Assembly: GCA_947561715.1 (NCBI GenBank)
Contig: OX387198.1
Coordinates: 16,740,001-16,804,000, forward strand
Direction of reading: 5' to 3'
DNA: 64,000 nucleotides
Source of the DNA: Ascidia mentula
Lineage: Eukaryota > Chordata > Ascidiacea > Phlebobranchia > Ascidiidae
A model generated the notes under the pieces. That model was not told where the DNA came from. It did not search any database and worked only from the letters and a program-made list of their open reading frames with translations. How positions within the stretch are numbered: the first letter of the stretch is position 1; the number at the start of each line of letters is the position of its first letter. This document shows, one piece after another, positions 46,101-57,514 of the stretch. The position numbers were made by a program, and so were the translations under genes.

Positions 46101-48812
46101 TTGCAATGAAGGAAGCATTTTTTATAGTTTTGCCTGTTAGTGGGCACAGACAGACTCAGTCATTCAACAATAACATTGATGATGAATACAGTTACGTTTG
46201 AAATGACCGTTTAAAACATTTTAACAAAATCTTACAAATAAAAATCTTACATAAATCTAACAAAATATCAAACAGGGTTTTGTCCATGTGGAAAAGTGGT
46301 TTGAAACTGTAGATTAATTTTTGTAACCTGCGCTAAGTTTGACTTTTTATTGATTTAGCTGAAAGGGCTTGATCTTTACGACAGTCCGATCAAAGACAGC
46401 GGGGCAGCATCGGTTGCAAACTGCATCCACAACATTGAAGATGTAAATCTGGGTAAATGCGACCTAACAAGTGTAGGTGCCGAATATCTGTCCAACAGCA
46501 TTAAACCGTTGAAGAATCCGGTAAGCGTTTTCTGCTTAAAACCATTAAAACTGTGTCAGTCGTAAATCATCACCCTTTACTCAAAGAATGCAATAAACAT
46601 GCCTGAAAACAATGATTTAGTTCACAACCCCTAGCACGAAACATTTCGAAAAACTTTTTAGAAATGTTCGCAGCTGACTAAGAGATCGTAGTGTTGCATT
46701 TTTGAAAGTGCAAGCATTTTTGATTTTTACCACACCGGTATTCGAACGCTGAGTATTCTGTTGACGAATCCCTGTTAGGTTTATTCCTTGTATATTGGGT
46801 CGGAGACTTAGTCTGCTCTTTAAACTTCATCGTTTAACTTGCCGCATGAAAACCCCAGACTTGGAATGAAATAAATCATTAGGTTTCCAAATTTGTAAAA
46901 TAGCTTTGGAGAATAACTTGTCTTTACAGGTAGGACAACAAATTATTTTGCAAAACCGTAAACCTGGATTTTAATCCCAAATTTTTCACAATGAAGCAAT
47001 TGAAAGCCGTCAATATTTATTTGATACATTAATTAATTAATTGAGACTCACACATTAATTGATTTTTAATTGATTTAATTGATTTTTAACATTAATTGAT
47101 ACTCACACAGCCTTAAACATAAAAATGTTCTGTTTCAGCTGAAGAAACTCGACTTATCCAACAACCCGATTGGAGACAGCGGGGCAGCTTCGGTTGCAAA
47201 TTGCATCGAAAACATTGAAGATATAGACCTGAGTGGATGCAACCTGACAGGTGTTGGTGCCGAACAACTGTCCGACAACATATGCTCTTTGCAGAATCCG
47301 GTAGGAGTGAACTGTAAAGTGGCTTCAGTGATGAATAAATACAACATACGTATTATTTACCAAATATACCAAACCAACGCACTTTAATTATACAAAATGC
47401 TGTACACAAAGCCGTAGGAAAAAATTACACCAACAAACCCACGAGAAAGAAAACAAAACTTTAACAGGAAGAAAACCTTTTTCGTTTTTCCACCAGACGA
47501 GCGCACTGACCATTCCACTTTCCTTGCATAGTGAGACACGCATATGCAAACATTTATTTTTGCCCCGTGATACGGTTCATTCACCCGTAACTGGAAGTAC
47601 AGCAAAGCCCTTGCGACCTTTTGTTTGTCCGTTTAAACGCCCTAGAGCAAGACTAACCAAGTGGGCAGTCCAGAGTGAGTAGGCTTAAAATTGGTGGCTT
47701 ATAAGAGTTACCGTCAAAAGTCTACGATAGCCCCGGACCGGTGTCCGTGGACGTATTGTTTCGGTTTCTGCTCCCAAGTTCTATCGGATTACAAGATATT
47801 ATAAAGTGTAGACAATACACGCGATGTGAACAAGTCTGATTATTTCAGTGGTTTTGTTTATGGGTTCTGCGTCCATTGCGTAGAATATTTAGAACTCTAA
47901 ATTTTTCAAGTCTTTTTGAAGTTAAACATCAAGCATACTAACCTATAAAATATGAAACCCCATTCTTAAACAATTTTTTGTGCAATAGATTTTAAGTTCA
48001 TCGATTAGCGCCAGCAACACAAATACAATATTGCTTGAAACTTTGCCTATTTATTCAGCTGAAGAGACTTGGCTTATCTGGCAACCCCATAGAGGACATT
48101 GGGGCGGCTTCCGTGGCAAGATGCATCGAAAATATCGAAAATGTAGACCTGAGTGACTGCGACCTGACAGGCGTTGGTGCCGAACATCTTTCAGATAACA
48201 TCAAAATGTTGGAGAATCCGGTAAGGCTCAAAGCTAAATATATATTTTATTACGTCTTTTGTGCTGTAAAACATTGTAATAGTCGCGGGTATTAATAACT
48301 AAAACTTTTAATGCCAATCAAAACACGTCCACATTGTAGCCACTCAAAAATAGAATGAATGGTACAATGACGACCGAATGCTGTTATAAGTATTACGTTA
48401 CAAGCTCAATTACTATTTATACATCTACAATACAGGTATGCACAACATATAATGCGACAATGCGTGTCATAATCTTCATACTAATCTTCAAGAATAAAAA
48501 ATATGAACAAGCAGTTGTTCGTGTAGTAAAATGGAAATTTCCAAAAGAAACACACTTGCCTGATTTATTATTTGTAAATAATTATACCAACGTGCTTTGT
48601 TCCATTAGTTGTGTTTTCATGCTTTTATTTTTTAATTTATTTAGATGGAGTCTCTGAATCTTTCTTATAATGATGACTTGGCCGATGAATGTGTTGAGTC
48701 ATTGGCTGGATGTATTCACAACATAAAAGAATTCCTTGCCGTAGATTGTGATTTTACGCAGGCAGGGAAGGATAAAATTACATCAAATACCGAAGGAGTA
48801 GTTCAATTTTAA
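40127..48812 (+). CDS. NLR-C: intact NACHT-LRR receptor
   Basis: Exons 40127-40196, 40423-40755 (C-specific hydrophilic exon), 41147-41305 (GVQGDV motif), 41484-43135 (NACHT), seven LRR exons 43632-43793, 44542-44703, 45252-45413, 45872-46033, 46359-46520, 47139-47300, 48059-48220, and terminal exon 48645-48812. All phases agree and there are no internal stops, giving 1171 residues, or 1060 if exon 2 is skipped. Walker [10 protein letters not shown] is residues 300-308; Walker [12 protein letters not shown] has Asp383 and Asp386-Glu387; RKIFTSRTAPF follows; [13 protein letters not shown] near 596 is the conserved helix of the NLR superhelical region. LRRs span about 739-1116. Likely an ATP-driven oligomerising cytosolic sensor. 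There is no recognised death, CARD, pyrin or TIR domain; the N-terminal 187 residues are short low-complexity exons. It lacks counterparts of exons 3 and 4 of A and B. Confidence 0.88.
40423..40755 (+). CDS. NLR-C-specific hydrophilic exon
   Basis: Encodes about 111 residues, very rich in Glu, Lys, Arg, Asn, Gln, His and Asp, for example SEGNRKRSKKDCENWGHGDE, with almost no hydrophobic residues. Phase 1 at both ends. An alternative donor (GTAGGA at 40733) would shorten it by 24 bp without changing phase. It has no match in A or B. Likely a disordered linker; KRSKK could act as a nuclear import signal. Confidence 0.6.
41484..43135 (+). CDS. NLR-C NACHT exon
   Basis: A single 1652-bp exon carrying a ~100-residue lead with [15 protein letters not shown], the NACHT NTPase, winged-helix and superhelical regions. 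Acceptor TTTAG, donor CCGGTATGA. The corresponding exons in B (23273-24927) and A (2539-4468) are 70-80% similar in protein by eye, and B and A are closer to each other than to C. Confidence 0.9.
43632..48220 (+). CDS. NLR-C LRR exon array (7 exons)
   Basis: Seven 162-bp phase-0 exons, all open with consensus acceptors; donors are GTAAGT, GTAAAC, GTAAGC, GTAAGC, GTAAGC, GTAGGA, GTAAGG. Each has the form [20 protein letters not shown] followed by an Asp-Leu-Ser-x-Cys second repeat. Because each is a symmetric phase-0 cassette, any exon could be skipped, added or lost without a frameshift. Confidence 0.9.
43946..44386. mobile_element. hAT-type MITE in NLR-C intron
   Basis: About 441 bp with ends TAGGGATGCACCGAAA and, reverse-complemented, TAATGATGCACCGAAA (14 of 16 match). 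Flanking 8-mers GTTCTGAC and ATTTTGAC are an imperfect target duplication. The related place in NLR-B (about 25550-25610) lacks it. No coding capacity. Confidence 0.85.
46730..46790 (-). repeat. Possible degraded tRNA-SINE fragment
   Basis: CCACACCGGTATTCGAACGCTGAGTATTCTG resembles the B-box region of the SINE copies but lacks the rest. Confidence 0.35.
47025..47105. repeat. TTAATTGA-type simple repeat
   Basis: Imperfect short repeats of TTAATTAA and ATTGATTTTTAATTG in an NLR-C intron, absent from the equivalent introns of A and B. Confidence 0.6.
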
Positions 48813-51290
48813 ATCATAAAGCTTCGTTTTTTGAGAAAAACGTTTTCCTCTAGTAAGAATAAATATTATATTTCTGAAGTCAACATATGAAAAAAGGTGC
48901 AAATATGATATGTTCATTCTTTTAAACTATCAAAGCAAACGAACCAAGACAAATCATTGTTGGTTAACGTAACGAGAATTGCTATTTGGGATTTTTCTAA
49001 AAGCCCACTTCGTTCGTTTGTGTTCGTGCTCTATGGTTGATGTTACTTTTCTTGTTTGAAATAATAATTGAATTTGAACTCTGATTTTTCGCACTTAAAT
49101 CTCATTTGTTTACCTACATTTCGAACACAAGTCTGTATTTTTTTTTATCTATGCGCCAATTGATTTATTTTTGAAAAACTTGTTGGCAAAGTGTCATGTT
49201 ACACCCATATATAAAACCCTTGAAATTCCAAAACTTCCCGAAATTGTCAAACAAAACCAGCTTAATTTATGCTCAAGCATTACTTATATCAATTACCTTT
49301 GTTTTTCAATAAGTTTTTATTCAACCATCGAACAAACATTCCCATTTCACCAGACACGCGGACAGCTCAAATTATGGTATTCCAATAATGAAGTCTCCAT
49401 GTTGATAAACACGTGTTGTTTAAGTAATTAGACCAAGGGTGACGTTTGGCACCAAAAACCGGAGGTTATTTCAGCTTCTCCCTGCCCACACTCTCACATT
49501 CCCCATCTGTTTTATTTACAGAAAAGTTTGTTGTCGGTGTTTGGGCAAAAATAAAGCAATGAATGAATGAATTTAAGTGCGCCAGATGGAAACGCTATGA
49601 CACACAGATGTGATTACATTGAAATAAAAAAATGGTTATGTAACAATTTTCTGCTTCGCGATTGCATAAAAAATCACTGTTTTTCGAGAACAAATAAAGC
49701 TACTTTGTTCGTCTATGTTGCTCTTGGCACCTAGTTTGGTACCCAACATATCGACGATTGACCGAAAGGTACCACAAAGTGGAAATATGTGTGCCTGCTA
49801 GTCTACCAGCTAGCACAGTGCCACATCAACAGCTGCACTGATGAGACCTTACAAGTCGAAACAGTGCGTGTATACACCCTGTCTGCAGCTCTCATTGATT
49901 ATTATGGCTATTTTGCGCATATAATAAAGCTACTTTATTATTCTTGCTTTCCTTTTCAATCGAAACGAAAAAATTTTAAAAGGATTTCAACTCACGCGAT
50001 TGAAACTGAACGTTTCTTAAAAACTTCCTTTAGTAGTTTGCACCGAGTAAACTAAATATCTGTATAATACGGAATCTATAGAATTATCATATAGCGCATC
50101 TTTCGGCAACTCCACACAGTATGTTAAAAACCAACGCAAAGTCATGAATGTTGCTTTGAACTAACTTTATGTACAAAAAAATAAATTAAATGTCTTCGAA
50201 CCAATCTATCGAATGTGTAGAAGCATCCGTCGGGCCATACGACACTCAATCTACTAAGAGCCTAAGTTGAATTAAAGCAAAGTGATGGAAGCCGTTAATC
50301 AAATTTCTCTGCTAATTAATAACTACAGATTGCGCAGTTAGTTAATATAATATGTTGCATAGCATTGATAGAAACCTGAATCTGCGCATAACATGAAAAT
50401 AATTGCAGTGCCGTGGGCGAAACTAGGCACAAAAATCCAACAGCTGCACAAAAATCATACATGATATTTTCAGACTTCATATGCATGCATAATCGTTAGA
50501 TTAAGTTAGCATCGAAGATTTGCAAAGATTCTGTTTATTATTCTTATCCACGAAAAACATTTTGCAATGGAAATTCATCTCAGTTGACAAGATTTACTCG
50601 TACCAAAGTGTCAACCGGGAATAAACCTACCTATTTACATATATAGCCTATCTAAATACATTTAGAAATGGCTATAACCAATGCAACAATTAACATTAAA
50701 CGCATGGTGTTGCCCAGGATAAACACAACGTTTTCTTAATTAATCAGAATTGCTCTTCTGGCACTTATAGTTTCTGAAGTGGGTTTTTTAGGCAAACCAT
50801 ATAGTTTTTATCCGGAAATCCAAATACTACCGAGTGAAACTCATTTCTAATGTTAAGTTCACAGAAAGCAGTTTTTCGGGCTGCTATTTCAACAAAAAAT
50901 AAATATGCGACAATTGTTTCTTTTATGTACATAAAAAAATTTAAGCCTGTTAGAATAATCAGCGTTTTGCAAAAGATTTGAATGACACACTTTATTTGAA
51001 ATGAAGGCGCCTGAACAAATATAATTAGTTTTTAGAATTTTACTCTATCTTCATAAACAAGTTGAGGTGTTTGGCCTTTAAGCGATCTTTTATATTTAAA
51101 AGTTTAGAAATAATCCCCGAAATAAAATAGTTATCACCCTACTCCCAACAAATACATCATTAATCCAGGTGAAATACAACGGACATTTTACAGAATTTTT
51201 AGTGAAGTTTTACATTTAGTACTGAAACCATTTATTTTTTTCCCTTTTTACCCATTTTCCTATTTCTCTTCTAAGCAAAACTGCTGTATC
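48813..51290. other. NLR-C 3' flank, duplicated at 57515-58990
   Basis: Blocks at 48813-49440, 49550-49640, 49915-50100 and 50220-50640 recur in order in the D unit. No gene is recognised. Confidence 0.6.
49693..49698 (+). terminator. Conserved AATAAA poly(A) signal, NLR-C
   Basis: In the conserved GAACAAATAAAGCTA context, 881 bp after the stop. Another AATAAA-containing stretch at about 49551 is closer and could be used instead. Confidence 0.4.
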
Positions 51291-51299
51291 ACACTTCAC

Positions 51300-51915
51300 G
51301 CTGTAAATCCAATTAACGTGCCGTACAAATCAGTAGCCTGAAACATAATGACCTTTTTACTTTCATTTTCAATTAAGGCACTTTTAGAAATCTCTTTTAA
51401 CCAATTTGTACCTGGCCTTAGCAATCCGTGGAAGTTGGGAATTAGAAAGTCCCTAAATTGTGATGCTAATAAACTCATCATGTTCCATTGCAGGTTCGAA
51501 CAGTCACTAAAATTAGATTTCAAGCAAATTGGTTTACTGCTGTTGGGCGGAAACAAACTTGAAAAGTGATAAAGTGAGAAGACCTTATATTTATGTAAAA
51601 GTTATACATCAGTCCCGGCATAATCCTCATGAATATCGAACAAAATTACAGATCGTCCGATTGACAAGCAGCAAACTGACAACTTGGGCACCGCGTAGAA
51701 GTCGGCGATCTTACACACGTGATCCGCTTGGGCTTTTTGTGCCATTTAAAGTACGCGGCTAACGTGCCATCACCATGCATTGATTCATAAGTGGGAAAAC
51801 TATCGATACCAGGTTTTAAGGTAAAAATCTCTTCTGGCATATATCAGCTTTTGCAATTGATAGATTATTGTGCGCCATTGTTTATTTGTAAATTAGTCTT
51901 TGCGACAAACAAGCC
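51300..51915. repeat. Second copy of the 14926-15560 repeat
   Basis: Same order of blocks. Minus strand around 51300-51345 carries an acceptor AG followed by ATDLYGTLIGFTA and a stop, perhaps a BAF-like exon 2 stub. A conserved minus-strand frame with QADHVCKIADFYAVPKLSV is of unknown meaning. Confidence 0.5.
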
Positions 51916-53985
51916 AGGTTTTTACCTCATCAGGTAAAGTTACCGCTTGAGCAAATGTTAAAAATGCCTTCTTTGTGACGCAACAATCGTCACTCAGCAA
52001 AACCAAACTCTCGATCAACGAAACCAATTTCTTTACCACCAACAATTGGATGGAAATTTCTTTTTAGTCAGCAGCAACACTTTATCCGCATTTGTTTATT
52101 GACACTACATTGCGGCCCTTGAGTTACTTTGAAATTTTTATTTGCCCGTTAGAAAATTCAGGTGCACATGATGTTGTTTACATTCGAATGACCGTTTTGC
52201 TATCGTTTCCCTGGCGCTTCAAACAAGTTCCTGGCTTAGAAACTCTTAACAAAAGAAGTTGCCGCTTCATCGATTTTTGAAAATGTCTTCTTTGTGACGC
52301 AATAATGATCACCCAGCAAAACTCAACGAGCGTTTGGTGGAAACTTTTGTTCTTCTCCCAGTCAATTGTAACTCAAAACGTTCGTACACGTGTTATATGA
52401 TCCTGCGAAACCAATTTCTCTACCATCAGCCGTTGAATGGAAACTTTTGTTCAACATTTTTATTTTTGTTTTCACCATTAGATACTATTAATATACAGGA
52501 AAGCCATTTGTGAAATTTTGTATACTTGCTACAGAAATGTATCAAGCGAAACCAACTACTCTTGCATAATGCTGACCATTGGATGAAAACTTTTGTTCTT
52601 AATTCCTTCTCGTCAGCACCAACATTGGTTTGTGATAAAATATTCATCCAATTGATCATTTTGAATCATCAAAGGACAAAAATTTTACTTTGCTCTGGGA
52701 CGGCAAAATATGTGTTTGTATTTTTGAGTCGCGAAACAAAAATTTGGCAAGAGAACGCGGTTCAGTGTATAAGGGAATTCCACAAATGTTACTAAAGTTG
52801 TGAAACTTATTCATAGGTAAAGAATTGACAACATCTGGTAAGAGGGTGCGGTCTACAAACATCAGGTTCAAAAACAACATACATACACAGTTAATGTAAT
52901 TTAAACACTTCGAAAAACTTGTGTAAAGTCCAAATAAACCAGTGTTAAACGGCAACCTAAAGACACTAGACTAAATTTTATGCGCATACATATGCGGACT
53001 GACGAACATCTACGAATTCTTTCGGCCATTCAGTGGAAACTTTTATTCGACTTAATTCATGTATTCTTTTATAGATTTGTGGTATATAATTTAATAGTTG
53101 TCGTTGACCAGTTTATAAGTGAAAAATTATGCATACATTTGATTTCACGCTTCGATACTGTTAAGATAATCATTTGAAATTTTTTTTCATTTCTGTTTAA
53201 AAAGTGTAACTCCCGTTTCAAGTTCACAGATTCACTTAATGCTTCGTGGCAATGCATCTTCATACCATATCACGGCAAAATTATTAAAAATTGTGAGATT
53301 ATTTGCTTTAAAACCTAAAAATACTATAGTGCGTTCAATTGCTAGGGTTATTGTGTGCCATTGTTTATTTGTAAATTAGTCTTTGCGACAAACAAGCCAG
53401 GTTTTTACCTCAAACAGGTAAAGTTACCGCTTGAGCGAATGTTAAAAATGCCTTCTTTGTGACGCAACAATCATCACCCAACAAAACCAAATTCTCCATC
53501 AACGAAACCAATTTCTTTACCACCGACAATTGGATGGAAATTTCTTTTTAGTCAGCAGCAACACTTTATCCGCATTTGTTTATTGACACTTATATTGCGG
53601 CCCTCGAGTTACTTTGAAAGTTTTCATTTAGCCGTTAGAAAATTCAGGTCCACATGATGTTGTTTACATTCGAATGACCGTTTTGCTATCTTTTCCCTGG
53701 CGCTTCAAACAAGTTCCTGGGCTAAAAATTCTAACAAGAGAAGTTACCGCTTCAGTGATTGTTGAAAATGTCTTCTTTATGACGCAACAATGATCACCCA
53801 GCAAAACTAAGCTCTCGATCAACGAGCGTTTGATGGAAACTTTTGTTCTTCTCCCAGTCAATTGTAACTCAAAACGTTCGTACACGTGTTATACGATCCT
53901 GCGAAACCAATTTCTCTACCATCAGTCGTTGAATGGAAACTTTTGTTTAACATTTTTATTTTTGTTTTCACCATTAGATATTTTA
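51865..53985. repeat. Local direct duplication, units 51865-52500 and 53345-53985
   Basis: Two ~640-bp units about 1.48 kb apart, both running from ATTGTGTGCCATTG-like sequence through ACACGTGTTAT to TTCACCATTAGATA. The first ~150 bp also occur at 15510-15660. No coding potential seen. Confidence 0.75.
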
Positions 53986-54475
53986 CGCGCATGCATATGC
54001 GAACTGATAAAAATCTGCGAATTCTTCCGGCGATTTGGTTCAAACTTTTGTTCGACGTATTTTATTTATTCGTTTTAGGATTTGAGGTATTTAATTAAAT
54101 TGAAAATTCTTTAAATTTTTTTTCCTTTCTAATGCTTCGTATCAATGCATCTTCATACCACATCATGGCAAAATTATTAAATATTTGTGTGATTATTTGC
54201 TTTAAAACCTAAAAATACTAACGTGTGTTTAAATTTTTGTTGAATTGTTTTATTTCTAGAAAACGTTTCCAATCGGCGATTTAGAATCTTTTTCGTGGGA
54301 AAGTTGCAGTGCAACGTGAACTTGTTGATCTTAGTTTTAGTCATCAATACTGATATTTACTTGAAACATACATTTGTTTACACACAATGTTAAAGTAAAC
54401 CTTTCTAAAACAACACGCGGTCAACATTTTATTCAGTTTATTAACAGCAGATTTGAAAACTGGTGATTTTCAAAT
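53986..54475. other. Downstream of BAF-like gene, no gene recognised
   Basis: AT-rich. It should hold the 3' UTR of the minus-strand BAF-like gene. A block at 54095-54235 repeats 53180-53330. Confidence 0.4.
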
Positions 54476-54803
54476 TTATTGAAAGTTGTCATACCAACTA
54501 TCATAAGCACGATAAGCGTTTTGGGCATAGTCAGATCTCATCTTAAACTCACTCTTCATAAATCCAACAAATTGTTGTTCATTTCTTCCATCAAGATATA
54601 CACGGTACAAATCTGTAGCCTGAAGAAAAATAAATTAACATAATGTTGATTTTGCGTATTCTTAACTTATTTACCTGTGAGTATCCCTTGTCGACCATTC
54701 GTTGTGCATAGCTTCTGCCAATTCCAGGTACTCGACTAATTGCGTGATCCCTTATGGAACCGGAAACAAAGTCATCATGTTTTAAAGTGGTAGGGTAATT
54801 CAT
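54476..54803 (-). CDS. BAF-like (barrier-to-autointegration factor family) protein, intact
   Basis: Two exons, 54803-54675 and 54619-54476, joined over a 55-bp intron (GTAAAT to TTCAG), encode exactly 90 residues; human BAF has 89. It starts MNYPTTLKHDDFVSGSIRDH, and KHDDF corresponds to KHRDF of BAF. A helix-hairpin-helix VPGIGRSYAQRMVDKGYSQ matches the BAF DNA-binding HhH, and the end AYRAYDSWYDNFQ matches the BAF C-terminal helix ending in W-C-D-A-F. BAF dimers bridge double-stranded DNA and bind LEM-domain proteins at the nuclear envelope; they also block foreign DNA and restrain cGAS. This copy is divergent, so those roles are inferred. The Met at 54803 is the first ATG; an upstream open stretch begins only with TTG. 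Relics of the gene lie in the other NLR units. Confidence 0.85.
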
Positions 54804-55399
54804 TTTATGTTTGATATCTTCGTGATGCAGTAAAATATCTTTGTTTGCCAAAAATAAAATAAGTTACTATAGTCCTTGAACAAAGCACAAGATTATACGG
54901 TTTCATGTAATAGTTTCTGTTTTTACTTAAGCAATGACAAAAAAGAAATACGCGTTACCTCAGCTGTATCACCTAGAAAATGACTCGTTTACACCAACCA
55001 TGCTTTGCTTTTAGCGAAATGATACGGTCATGTGATTATTCTAACCTTCTTCATGAAGTAAACTATTGGCCATGCTTGGTTTCTCAACCTACACAGACAA
55101 CCACGTGGAGCGAAACCAAATTCTCTATCGTTAACCGTTGGTTGAAATACTTTTGTTCGATTTGTTTCATTTGTTCATACATAAAGTTGTACTTTGGAAT
55201 CCAAGCCAACGTGAAAAGTTGATGATTCGTTCAACTCACATTAAATAGTGGTTTAAACCTTGTGGCAAATATCAACGACTCCTTTTTTAATTCAAAGTAA
55301 ACTATACCTTAATAATTGGATCTCACTCATTCGGTAAAACGATATTCGTAAAAGTCAGAATATTGATTTTAATAATGTAGTTTCTGAAAGTAACCTCAT
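54804..55399. other. Upstream of BAF-like gene; no other gene seen
   Basis: 54945-55075 repeats 35930-36030 and 16080-16190. 55090-55260 repeats 59145-59310. The BAF-like promoter should lie just above 54803. Confidence 0.45.
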
Positions 55400-55775
55400 T
55401 TAATTTCTCTACGAAAAACTGACCAAAAAGTCTTTTCTTTGTTCATCGATCCACATTTTTATCCACATCGGGATTCGAACCCAGTATTCTGTCCAGGAAA
55501 ACCTTTTTTCTCGCAAATTCGAAATTACAGGCAGTGAAACCTATCCGTAATTTACAAATTTAACAATAGCTCACAGTTATAAAACTCGCACAGGTAAACG
55601 TGTCTGCACACAATGAACGGCTTTTGACGCTAGATGTCGATCGAGAGTCTGTCACCGTCAAAACGCCAGTCTGCTGCCTCTAAGGCGACTTGTATCCTGA
55701 AACTAAACATGTATTGCGCTTAACTATACGGGAAAAAACGTCAAGGAATAGATCTCCAAATCCAACATCTTAACT
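55400..55775 (-). repeat. tRNA-derived SINE, copy 3 (unit C)
   Basis: B-box-like GGGATTCGAACCC on plus at 55470-55482. This copy is uninterrupted at the MITE site and shows the original CTGCCTCTAAGGCGACTTG. Confidence 0.75.
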
Positions 55776-56500
55776 TTCGATACGTGTTGGCTGTTAGAAC
55801 CTAAATCACACAGTTATTTAGTTGACATGGATTTTGCCTGGTGATTGATCCAACAAAGAGAGTGCGTTATAGTACACTTAAGTTAGACTTGTTTCTGAAA
55901 TACGTACTCATGTCTTAATATTTTGTTGTATATGTGCAGATAAATTTTGTGTTTTCAAAATACTGATGACCTGTCGTCTCACCATTCTCGCCCCAAAACC
56001 TCGGTTGCAGCGAGTTTTTTTTTATAGATTTAACAAGTCGCTAAATCCGGTTGTCAATGATTCTGCAGTTTTACAGTAATGCCACAATATTGTAAACGAT
56101 TGTTTGTAGTTGTGATGTAAGGAATAATCGTATATAAGTGCAGCTTTTATGGGCCCTGGTTGGCATAGTAACTAACATATTATATTTTTGCCTGCGTGCT
56201 CGGAACAAGTCCAGTTTATTTTTTCAACAGCAATTTGCTGCAGAAGTGAAACGCGCCATATCGATACAAGACTCGACAAAGCATGAACTTTAACCTCTAC
56301 ATTACAAAAAACATCCATCAAAACAACACAATCATAAAAAAATTATAACCACTGATGACAAGTAGACATTTTTGAACACGTAGATAGCGCCACAATGCGG
56401 CCAATATACGCGTACTCTCTGTAAATAAATCAGCATACGAGGCTGAAATCACTGCGCCACTGACAAAGTGGCAATTTGCATCATTTGAGTCAGGACGAGG
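55776..56500. repeat. Repeat block shared with 59836-60500
   Basis: Colinear with the D-unit block, including ACACGTAGAT, GCGCCACAATGCGGCC and CGCCACTGACAAAGTGGCA, the last a 15-bp imperfect palindrome. Probably the 3' part or LTR of the Ty3 relic that follows. Confidence 0.6.
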
Positions 56501-57430
56501 TTGGCAGACTTCATACAGGAAATGGAAAACGTCTGTCGGCCCCGGCCGAATTCCATTTTTCCGTTTTTTTAGAACTCGGTATGGGCCCTCGTAGGAGTCG
56601 TAAAAAGGGCAGAAAACTTACACGCTTGCGTCCAATGTCTTGGGAACAGTTTCTTTGGGTTAGGCTTGTCATATCATATGAGACGGTAAGAGTTTCAAAC
56701 GACCAACTTCGATGCTGCCTAGTGGTAAACACATGACCGACACATGTAGGTATGGTGATATCTGGAGGAGAAACAAATTCATGCAATCTCGTAAATTGGT
56801 CGACCATTGTAAGTAAAAAAAATGTCCACATTAACATGAGCAAGATGAATCGGTGGAGTCGGGAAGTGTACAAGCTGTGAATACACCTGATGCGGCATTT
56901 AAATTTTTTGGCACAATTTGTTGCTGCATTCCATGCCACACTAATTTAGAAGCAAAGAGCTGGCGAGTACTCAAATAAATTGGTGTGGTAAATGTACAAT
57001 GTTACATTTTTTTGCAACCAAGCGCAATGGGGCGAGGGACATCTTTGTAAACACAACAAATTATGGTAACCCTGGCAACACCACAAGGATTGTCGCGAAA
57101 CTGACGTTGGTAACTTGCAGATCAAGCTGTGCAGTTACAAAGACAGTCTTTCGAAATTTCTGTGGAGTGTACTGAGGCTCTGGATAAGTCAACGGTTTAT
57201 AGTCAGTACAAGCCGCAAAACTCAATCCAGGAAATAGTAAAATGAAGAATTGACAGGAACGAAGGAAGAAATCAAATGCACTGTATGTTGCATCGGGTGG
57301 TCGAGGACCACTTGCTAAAAGAGGCCAACTCCAGACACCGTCAATAAATGCTGCAACAATGCTACAAACAATGTTTGTGACGTGGCAGCAGTGAGAGCAT
57401 TAGCTACCAGAAGAAAAGGAAGTTGCAAAA
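56501..57430 (-). pseudogene. Ty3 integrase relic (unit C/D junction)
   Basis: Degraded minus-strand pieces in order: SKLVWHGMQQQIVPK (zinc-binding domain side), VHFPTPPIHLAHVNVDIFF (first catalytic Asp strand), then in another frame LLTMVDQFTRLHEFVSPPDI, and a C-terminal SYEGPYRVLKK. Several frameshifts and stops. It is inserted into the terminal exon of the fourth NLR unit, ending at about 57430. Confidence 0.75.
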
Positions 57431-57453
57431 GCGTCTCTCGTGCAAGTAATGTC

Positions 57454-57514
57454 TTTTACACAGGCAGGGAAGGATAAAATTACATTAAATGCCGAAGGAT
57501 TAGTTCAATTTTAA
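57454..57514 (+). pseudogene. NLR-D: last ~20 codons of an NLR terminal exon
   Basis: [19 protein letters not shown] then TAA, matching the C-terminus of NLR-B and NLR-C, followed by their conserved 3' flank. Everything upstream is replaced by the Ty3 relic. Confidence 0.85.

Noticed and set aside
54804..54851. N-terminal extension of the BAF-like protein by 16 residues
   Set aside because: The extension would start with TTG, not ATG. The first ATG at 54803 gives 90 residues, the normal BAF length.
56476..56736. Plus-strand frame with a very basic MGPRRSRKKGRK start, looking like a ribosomal or nuclear protein
   Set aside because: It is antisense to the Ty3 integrase C-terminal remnant on the minus strand and is not open in the duplicate copy at 60.5 kb.
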